Assembly (NCBI GenBank): GCA_003519545.1
Contig: DOWN01000002.1
Coordinates: 1-11,312, forward strand
DNA: 11,312 bases
DNA from: Bacteroidota bacterium
GTDB lineage: Bacteria > Bacteroidota > Ignavibacteria > Tepidaquicellales > Tepidaquicellaceae
Direction of reading: 5' to 3'
Shown here one piece after another: positions 6,188 to 11,312 of the stretch; position 1 is the stretch's first letter, and each line of letters begins with the position of its first letter. The notes under the pieces were generated by a model. It searched no databases and was not told where the DNA came from. It was given only the letters and a program-made list of their open reading frames with translations. The translations under genes and the position numbers were made by a program.

Positions 6188-8933
6188 GCATTTTTTTTGT
6201 TATCTGGTTTACTGAATTTTTTAGTGTGTAAAAATAAACTCCGCTTGAAAGCCCGGAAGCGTTCCAATTAATTTTATAACTTCCTGCTTTTAGTTTGGTG
6301 TTAATTAAAGTCTGCACTAATCTTCCTCTCGTATCATAAATATCAATTTTAATATTATCATCTTTTGGAAGCGAGAATTCAATATTTGTTTCCGGATTAA
6401 ATGGATTCGGATAATTCTGAATTAAAATATAATCTCCGGGAATTCCTGTTCCCAGTTCAGATAAATTAATACCAACCGAATTAAATTTTCTGGAAAGTAT
6501 ATAATAGAACACATCTGCTTTTGAAGTACCGTCATCAAAATATCCCGAGAATCCTTTATATGTTCTGAAATATGCCAACGCGGCATCAGGATTTGCAATC
6601 GCCTGAACGGGCATATTATAAGTCATCACAGATACTGTTCCGGTGTTCATTACACTGAAAGGTGCAGTAAACAAAGATAAATCCTGAATTAAAGTTGTCG
6701 GCACTTGATTTGTGTAAACCTGTGTCCAAACAGTATTTGCAAATGTTCCATCCCACATAACATTTATAAACGGATTTTTTGGAAGCATATGGACTCCATA
6801 TATAAATCTTGCTGTGCTTCCGTATGTATTACTTGTAATCAATGAATGCCATAGATTACCAACTACGATGTGTCTTTGTGTATAAGTTCCGTAATTGGGA
6901 TTTGTTTGTTGAATTGATCTGTAATATTTTCTGAAAATTCTGAGTTCTGAAGCAAGCATAAGTTTCCCTGTATTTTTCAGATTTTCATTGTTCATTGCCA
7001 GACCGAAAAGATACATTCCGTAATATGCATTAGCTGCTTCACTTGAAGACTCCTGATCGCGACCTGCACCACCCGCTTGAAGACCATTCATCCAACTGTT
7101 TCCGTCATACCAGTCTTTATGTCTATGCAGAGGAAAATATGTATCAGTTTTATTTTGGTTTCCTATGTCTCGGCATAAATCAAGAATTCTATTAAAATAC
7201 TGATTTCCTGAATTAGAGAATAATTCAGGTTTTTTCTTTGCAACAACTGCCGCTGCATAAATTATATATCCGTAATGAAAAGCATGGTCATTATAACGAG
7301 CATTTCCAAAATCAAAGTTGTAAACATTTGGATCAGGATTATCCATTGCGAGCCAGCTGAGATATGATACAATGCCACCGTATCTGTTGTCCCAGATAAG
7401 TTTATTATTCTGTCCGCCTGACCATGAGGGTGGAGGTGGATTCCAAAGTAAATTATTTCCGCTTATGTAATTTGAAATAAATTTGAACAGAGTGTCACGG
7501 CATTGCGATGTTAAATTATTAAGAGTATCAATTCTAAAATTTCCAGGATCAGTTGCCTGATATCTATCGGCAAGTTCATCTGAAATTACGAGAATACGAG
7601 CCATACGGGTAACATTTTTTCCGAAACCATAAGGTGAGGTAGTAGGTTGATTAGTTCCGTTAGGTATCTGATATCTAGCTCCGATAGTAGAATCAAGATC
7701 TGCTTTAACTGAAAGATATAAAGAATCATACCATCTTTCACTTCCGGTATTTGGAACGTTTGATAAATTTGAAGTCCAACTCCATGAATAATTTGGAATT
7801 AAGTTTTCATTCATATTCCAAGTTTTAGAATAGACTTCTTTCATTTCACCGCGAAGAGTTTGATATTTTAAAATATTTGAAGTTGTATTTGTAAGCATAT
7901 CCTGATGATGAGGAAGAGCCATCATTAAAAGAGAATCGCTTGGGCTATTGGTTTGGTAATTAAATCTGAAATTAAAAACAGTGGAATCTGCAGAAACTGT
8001 TGCCGAAACATTTCCTCCCGTCGGAACATAAGGAAAATATCGGTCAAGTAATTGAATTCTTGAAGTTGAATCAGCAGCATTCGGATCTAAATTTTTTGTA
8101 GTTACATAAGCCATTCTTAAAAAGCCAGAATAAGCAGAAGACGCTGATGCATATAATGGAAAAAAAGTTAAAGTAATATTCTGGGTAGCATAAAGAACTA
8201 AAATAGTGTTATTACCCGGCAATGCACCTGCAAGTTCTATTACAAATTTATTTCCGGATACTACAGGATTTGACGCACCGATTGGCTGCCCATTAACAGA
8301 AAGCATAGCAGAACCATTAATTGTAATTAATGGTCTTAATCCATTATATTGCATTGTAAAATACGGAGCACCTCTGACAATTGGAGAAGACATAAAATTA
8401 TTTCCTGCTCCACGCCATTTTACAGTTGCAGAAAGGTCATCGTGATTTTGTAAAAAAGGCATTCCAATTGAAGCACTATCCATCGTTCCGAAAAAATAAT
8501 ATGCATCAGGTAACCAGGAGATCCCGTTAGAAGTATCAGCAGGATTCCAGTAGTTCTGAGCGAATTGAAAAGCGGTAGTCGTATAGCCCCATCCAAGAAG
8601 TTTAGGATTAGTAGTAGGAGGAGTGGTATAAGCGAATCTTGCTATGTATGGAAAAGGAAATATTTTTTCTGCTCCTACGTCAAGTCTTCCGGGGACATAA
8701 TTAAAATTTGGGAAAGTACCTTCTTTTATAATCAGATTCTGAAACCAGCTATTTGTAGGTGTTGCTCCGGAGATACTATCCATCATAAAGGTTTTAGGAA
8801 TTTTATTTTGAACAGCGGAACCTAAAGTAGAAAGAAAAGGTTGTGATGTGGAAAAGGGTTGATTTCCGTATGTCCACTGAGAATAAAGATTTGTTGAAAC
8901 AAAAAGACACGAAATTAGTAAAAATATTTTCAT
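6174..8933 (-). CDS. Secreted GH81 endo-beta-1,3-glucanase with T9SS sorting domain
   Basis: A 919-aa secreted enzyme predicted to cut beta-1,3-glucans such as laminarin, callose or fungal glucan. The order is signal peptide (about 1-19, ending LYSQ), then an N-terminal beta-sandwich with the GH81 hallmark PTNSWFQNLI, then a linker with LPHHQDML and LRGEMKEVYSKTW, then the (alpha/alpha)6 barrel. The catalytic acid is probably D549 in RYNDHAFHYGYIIYAAAV. The catalytic base is probably E628, with E632, in RDQESSSEAANAYYG; this spacing agrees with characterised GH81 enzymes as I recall them. The last ~85 residues, from NYPNPFNPETNIEFSLP (around 839) to KKMLMIK, form a T9SS type A sorting domain. 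It is therefore probably exported by the Sec system and then released or anchored outside by T9SS. No carbohydrate-binding module is evident. The leader lacks a Shine-Dalgarno sequence. Confidence 0.93.
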   Translation of the reverse strand: MKIFLLISCLFVSTNLYSQWTYGNQPFSTSQPFLSTLGSAVQNKIPKTFMMDSISGATPTNSWFQNLIIKEGTFPNFNYVPGRLDVGAEKIFPFPYIARFAYTTPPTTNPKLLGWGYTTTAFQFAQNYWNPADTSNGISWLPDAYYFFGTMDSASIGMPFLQNHDDLSATVKWRGAGNNFMSSPIVRGAPYFTMQYNGLRPLITINGSAMLSVNGQPIGASNPVVSGNKFVIELAGALPGNNTILVLYATQNITLTFFPLYASASSAYSGFLRMAYVTTKNLDPNAADSTSRIQLLDRYFPYVPTGGNVSATVSADSTVFNFRFNYQTNSPSDSLLMMALPHHQDMLTNTTSNILKYQTLRGEMKEVYSKTWNMNENLIPNYSWSWTSNLSNVPNTGSERWYDSLYLSVKADLDSTIGARYQIPNGTNQPTTSPYGFGKNVTRMARILVISDELADRYQATDPGNFRIDTLNNLTSQCRDTLFKFISNYISGNNLLWNPPPPSWSGGQNNKLIWDNRYGGIVSYLSWLAMDNPDPNVYNFDFGNARYNDHAFHYGYIIYAAAVVAKKKPELFSNSGNQYFNRILDLCRDIGNQNKTDTYFPLHRHKDWYDGNSWMNGLQAGGAGRDQESSSEAANAYYGMYLFGLAMNNENLKNTGKLMLASELRIFRKYYRSIQQTNPNYGTYTQRHIVVGNLWHSLITSNTYGSTARFIYGVHMLPKNPFINVMWDGTFANTVWTQVYTNQVPTTLIQDLSLFTAPFSVMNTGTVSVMTYNMPVQAIANPDAALAYFRTYKGFSGYFDDGTSKADVFYYILSRKFNSVGINLSELGTGIPGDYILIQNYPNPFNPETNIEFSLPKDDNIKIDIYDTRGRLVQTLINTKLKAGSYKINWNASGLSSGVYFYTLKNSVNQITKKMLMIK

Positions 8934-9046
8934 AACTATTATTTTTAGTTTACTATTTTATGGGATAAAAGACTAGTAAATATAAATAATTTATCATTTA
9001 TTTATACTATATTTACAATGACTTATTAATTTTAAATAAATTATAC
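8934..9046. promoter_or_regulatory. Divergent promoter region, GH81 gene and desaturase
   Basis: This 113-nt very AT-rich spacer must carry both divergent promoters. TATATTTAC occurs on the plus strand at 9008-9016 (about 30 nt before the desaturase ATG) and on the minus strand at 8984-8976 (about 42 nt before the glucanase ATG). Both resemble the Bacteroidota -7 element TAnnTTTG except for the last base. No convincing -33 TTTG box is visible at the right distance. The assignment is tentative. Confidence 0.35.
8976..9016. repeat. AT-rich inverted repeat in the divergent spacer
   Basis: GTAAATATA (8976-8984) is the exact reverse complement of TATATTTAC (9008-9016). The overlapping TATAAATAA (8981-8989) is the exact reverse complement of TTATTTATA (8998-9006). 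Together they form a 14-bp arm with a 5-nt bulge. It is centred near the middle of the spacer and could be a shared operator or two back-to-back -7 boxes. Chance symmetry in AT-rich DNA is possible. Confidence 0.5.
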
Positions 9047-9928
9047 ATGCTAAGATATAAAGCAGACATCAAATCGATAATTTATGCTATAATCACTACA
9101 TCACTATTCATTTTACAATGGTTTGTATTTGGTTTTAACATTTTTATTTTTGTTATATATTTATTTTTTTCAGTGGCAGTAGCGGTGATGGTTCACAATC
9201 ACAATCACCTTCCAATGTGGAAAAATAATTTTTTAAACACCTTAACTGACTGGTGGCTTACAATTTTTTACGGATTTCCCATTTTCGCCTGGATACCTAC
9301 TCATAATAAAAATCACCATAGACTTAACAACAAAGAAGGTGACTACACTATTACATATAGATTCAGTGAGAAGAATAATTTTATAACCTTAATAACATAT
9401 CCTTCAATAAGCGGTTACTATCAACAAAAAGCAATTTCCCTTTACCTGAAGGATTTATATAAAAACAACAGAAAAAAGTTTGTAATGTGTATAATGCAGT
9501 ATGTTGTTCTGGCGGCATGGATAATAACATGGTTAATAATTGACTGGCAAAAAGCGTTGTTGTTTGTAATTATTCCTCAGCAAGTAAGTTTATTCAGTGT
9601 TTTAATTTTCAATTACGTTCAACATGTTCACGCAAATGAAGAGTCTGAATGGAATCATTCAAGAAATTTTACAGGTAAACTGAATTTTTTATTATTCAAT
9701 AACGGATTACATACAATACATCATGAGAAAGCGGGAGTTCACTGGAGTTTAATACCGCAAGAGCATAAAAAAATTGAACATCTGATTGACGATTCACTAA
9801 AAGAAAAAAGTTTTTGGGGTTATATATTCAGAGTGTATTTTCTTGGATTATTCATTAAGAAATACAGAACTAACTCAATGAGACTTGAAAGAATACAATC
9901 AAATAAAGCAATGAATAATCCGGCTTAA
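9047..9928 (+). CDS. Membrane fatty acid desaturase
   Basis: A 293-aa integral membrane protein of the fatty acid desaturase/hydroxylase superfamily, which uses a di-iron centre, O2 and an electron donor to introduce double bonds into acyl chains. Three histidine boxes are visible: HNHNH at 50-54, HNKNHH at 86-91 (HX3HH) and HTIHH at 222-226 (HX2HH). Extra histidines lie in QHVHANEESEWNHS (193-208). Hydrophobic segments are at about 10-48, 68-83 and 145-192, so the boxes face the cytoplasm in the usual layout. The exact substrate and the position of the double bond cannot be told; a carotenoid ketolase or hydroxylase of the same superfamily is a weaker alternative. The ATG is preceded by AAATTATAC with no Shine-Dalgarno sequence. 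The gene stands alone and ends inside its own terminator. Confidence 0.9.
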   Translation: MLRYKADIKSIIYAIITTSLFILQWFVFGFNIFIFVIYLFFSVAVAVMVHNHNHLPMWKNNFLNTLTDWWLTIFYGFPIFAWIPTHNKNHHRLNNKEGDYTITYRFSEKNNFITLITYPSISGYYQQKAISLYLKDLYKNNRKKFVMCIMQYVVLAAWIITWLIIDWQKALLFVIIPQQVSLFSVLIFNYVQHVHANEESEWNHSRNFTGKLNFLLFNNGLHTIHHEKAGVHWSLIPQEHKKIEHLIDDSLKEKSFWGYIFRVYFLGLFIKKYRTNSMRLERIQSNKAMNNPA

Positions 9929-9940
9929 GCCGGATTTTTT
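9917..9940 (+). terminator. Rho-independent terminator overlapping the desaturase stop
   Basis: AATCCGGC-TTAA-GCCGGATT (9917-9936) is a perfect 20-bp palindrome running into a T-run to 9940. The loop TTAA includes the TAA stop (9926-9928). The left arm therefore codes for the last residues, Asn-Pro-Ala. A strong, compact intrinsic terminator, which also bounds the convergent S41 gene. Confidence 0.85.
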
Positions 9941-9970
9941 AACTTTCATCCTAAACAATTTAGAAACTTC

Positions 9971-10010
9971 ACCACGAATTATCACGAATTGAACGAATTA
10001 CACAAATTTT
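9971..10010. repeat. CACGAATT short tandem repeat
   Basis: CACGAATT occurs at 9973-9980 and 9983-9990, and ACGAATT at 9993-9999, giving a period of about 10 bp. The block starts ACCACGAATTATCACG and ends in CACAAATTTT. It resembles the dispersed CCACGAATTA/CACGAATT repeat familiar from many bacterial genomes (from memory). No gene reads through it. The remainder of the gap (10011-10072) holds nothing I can identify. Confidence 0.6.
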
Positions 10011-10072
10011 AACTGATGAATGAATCATTTAAATTTGAAATTAAACTAAATAATGAAAAATTTTTGGATAAA

Positions 10073-10103
10073 AAAGTAATTGTTTAAATAAAAAAATTAC
10101 TTT
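10073..10103 (-). terminator. Weak AT-rich hairpin downstream of the S41 gene
   Basis: AAAGTAATT (10073-10081) and AATTACTTT (10095-10103) are exact reverse complements around a 13-nt A-rich loop. On the minus strand the stem is followed by a run of T. It lies about 20 nt beyond the S41 stop, so a terminator is plausible, but the stem has only two G/C pairs and is weak. Confidence 0.4.
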
Positions 10104-10122
10104 AGACAATCATTGTATTTTT

Positions 10123-11312
10123 TTATTGTTTAATTGATTTATCAGATGTTCCATTGTCATATAGACCTATTAATTCAATAATTTTCCCTTCCTGATCCCT
10201 TATAAATCTAATTCTGAAATATTCGACACTTTCCACAGCAAATAAATCTTTCTTCATTGGTATAAGTTTAGTTTTAACACCAACACCAGGACGTTCATAA
10301 ATGAGATTTCCATTTTCAAGTGAAATGATTCTTTCTCCAAATTTTCCGGTATATTCAGATTTTTCTGTATCAGACAAAGAATAGTTTTCTATTTTTGCTT
10401 CAACAGATTCAATTATCCAATCATAAGGAAACATTTTATTGAGTTCGGGTGAATTTTTAGATAATGATTTTAATGCCGCCAGATAAGCAATGTCAAATGC
10501 CTTATCGGAAGGAGAATTAATATCAGGTTCAACACCGATTCCTTCCCAATTAGTTTTTGTAATAGGGTTAATTGCTCTTCCGGTGGGTATTAGAGCGACG
10601 AATTTTCCGTCAACGTTGAAAGGGGTTACCGGATTAGCACCACCGCCGGTTACTTCGCCAATGAGAGTGGCTCTTTTGAGATTTTTTAAGTTATAAGCAA
10701 ACTCTTCAGCACCGGAAAAAGTAAATTTACTTGTCAGTATATAAATCTCAGTTTTAGGAAGTTTCTTACCAGGTAAATCTTTTATAGTAAAATAATCTTT
10801 TGTTTCATTCTGAAGTCTGTTATAAATAGAATTTAATAAAAAAGGTTCTCCATCAAAAAAATAACTGCAAAGAAACTGAACAGTTGCAGGATCTCCGCCG
10901 GAGTGTTTTCTAAGGTCTATTATTAAAGCTTCAGAGTCTTCCAACATTTTCATTGCAGCGATATATTTATCTTTTGCGATATTTATATCAGGAAACATAC
11001 GAATATCAATATATCCTATATTTCCTTTTAGCCGTTCAATTTTTTCAATTCCAAAGTTAATAAATTTCATTTCCTCTAAATATTGTTTGTCTAATTCAGG
11101 GTTAGAGGATTCCGGATTTTCATTTGAAAATAAACCTGCATTTCCCGGATTAAAATTTAACTGCAAGTGTTTATCTTTACAAATTTTTTGTAAATCCTGT
11201 TTTAATTTCATTGAGAATTCCTGGACAAGATTCACATTATCGTAAGTTCCTGACTGAATAGAATTATCAAGATATTCTTTCATCTTTAAACCGACTTCAG
11301 GAAATACATATT
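10123..11312 (-). CDS. S41-family serine peptidase (5' end outside the window)
   Basis: The minus-strand frame stays open to the window edge, giving at least 395 residues. The Met at 11281-11283 is probably internal: the nine codons before it read YVFPEVGLK, which fits the usual YVFPE...M...L start of the mature domain in this family, normally preceded by a signal peptide. Counting from that Met, the core has LIIDLRKHSGGDPATV (around 120-135) and the nucleophile Ser190 in TFSGAEEFAYNLK, then GEVTGGGANPV. This is the tricorn/C-terminal-processing-like type without a visible PDZ domain. Residues after about 310 form a beta-rich tail (YTGKFGERIISLENGNLIYERPG) often attached to these proteins. 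It is probably an exported or periplasmic peptidase of unknown substrate. Confidence 0.85.
   Translation of the reverse strand, partial: YVFPEVGLKMKEYLDNSIQSGTYDNVNLVQEFSMKLKQDLQKICKDKHLQLNFNPGNAGLFSNENPESSNPELDKQYLEEMKFINFGIEKIERLKGNIGYIDIRMFPDINIAKDKYIAAMKMLEDSEALIIDLRKHSGGDPATVQFLCSYFFDGEPFLLNSIYNRLQNETKDYFTIKDLPGKKLPKTEIYILTSKFTFSGAEEFAYNLKNLKRATLIGEVTGGGANPVTPFNVDGKFVALIPTGRAINPITKTNWEGIGVEPDINSPSDKAFDIAYLAALKSLSKNSPELNKMFPYDWIIESVEAKIENYSLSDTEKSEYTGKFGERIISLENGNLIYERPGVGVKTKLIPMKKDLFAVESVEYFRIRFIRDQEGKIIELIGLYDNGTSDKSIKQ

Noticed and set aside
6055..6267. 70-codon minus-strand open frame
   Set aside because: It lies across the 35-bp repeats and the out-of-frame end of the glucanase gene; the repeated ILSLVPM peptide comes from the DNA repeats.
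8206..8825. Two plus-strand frames of 79 and 86 codons
   Set aside because: They are antisense shadows of the glucanase gene, without family motifs or leaders.
10016..10087. 23-codon plus-strand frame starting MNESFKFEIK
   Set aside because: It has no Shine-Dalgarno sequence, no recognisable family and lies between a dispersed repeat and a terminator-like hairpin. It could be a gene remnant, but nothing supports translation.

Overview
The window reads as chromosomal DNA from an AT-rich member of the Bacteroidota/Ignavibacteriota branch, most like an Ignavibacteria-type organism. The main evidence is the C-terminus of the large secreted glucanase, a type IX secretion (T9SS) type A sorting domain in the NYPNPFNPxTxIxFxLP style. 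Leaders are AT-rich and mostly lack a clear Shine-Dalgarno sequence, and the intergenic DNA carries dispersed palindromic repeats. The lineage is inferred from these signatures; no search was run.

Positions 1-5671 hold a compact plus-strand cluster. It runs from the tail of an unidentified protein through a HicB-like antitoxin, a HicA-like toxin, class II lysyl-tRNA synthetase (lysS), cystathionine beta-synthase and cystathionine gamma-lyase to a signal-peptide-bearing PAP2 phosphatase. Several junctions overlap or nearly touch: a 4-nt overlap at hicB, 8 nt between hicB and hicA, one base between hicA and lysS, and 20 nt between the gamma-lyase and PAP2. The two PLP enzymes form a complete reverse transsulfuration pair (homocysteine + serine to cystathionine to cysteine).

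Positions 5672-6173 are a non-coding convergent gap packed with at least four kinds of palindromic or direct repeat. One repeat runs into the stop codon of the next gene.

Positions 6174-8933 (minus) encode a secreted GH81 endo-beta-1,3-glucanase with a T9SS sorting domain. A 113-nt divergent spacer with a symmetric AT-rich inverted repeat separates it from a plus-strand membrane fatty acid desaturase (9047-9928), which ends in a terminator that includes its own stop codon. After a 194-nt convergent gap with another CACGAATT-type repeat comes a minus-strand S41-family serine peptidase. Its reading frame stays open to the window edge, so its start lies outside.

I see no CRISPR array, rRNA, tRNA, transposase, integrase or phage gene, and no convincing new multi-gene system. 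The least explained parts are the repeat island at 5757-6187, with its alternative hairpins and embedded stop codon, and the insertion of a HicBA pair directly against lysS.
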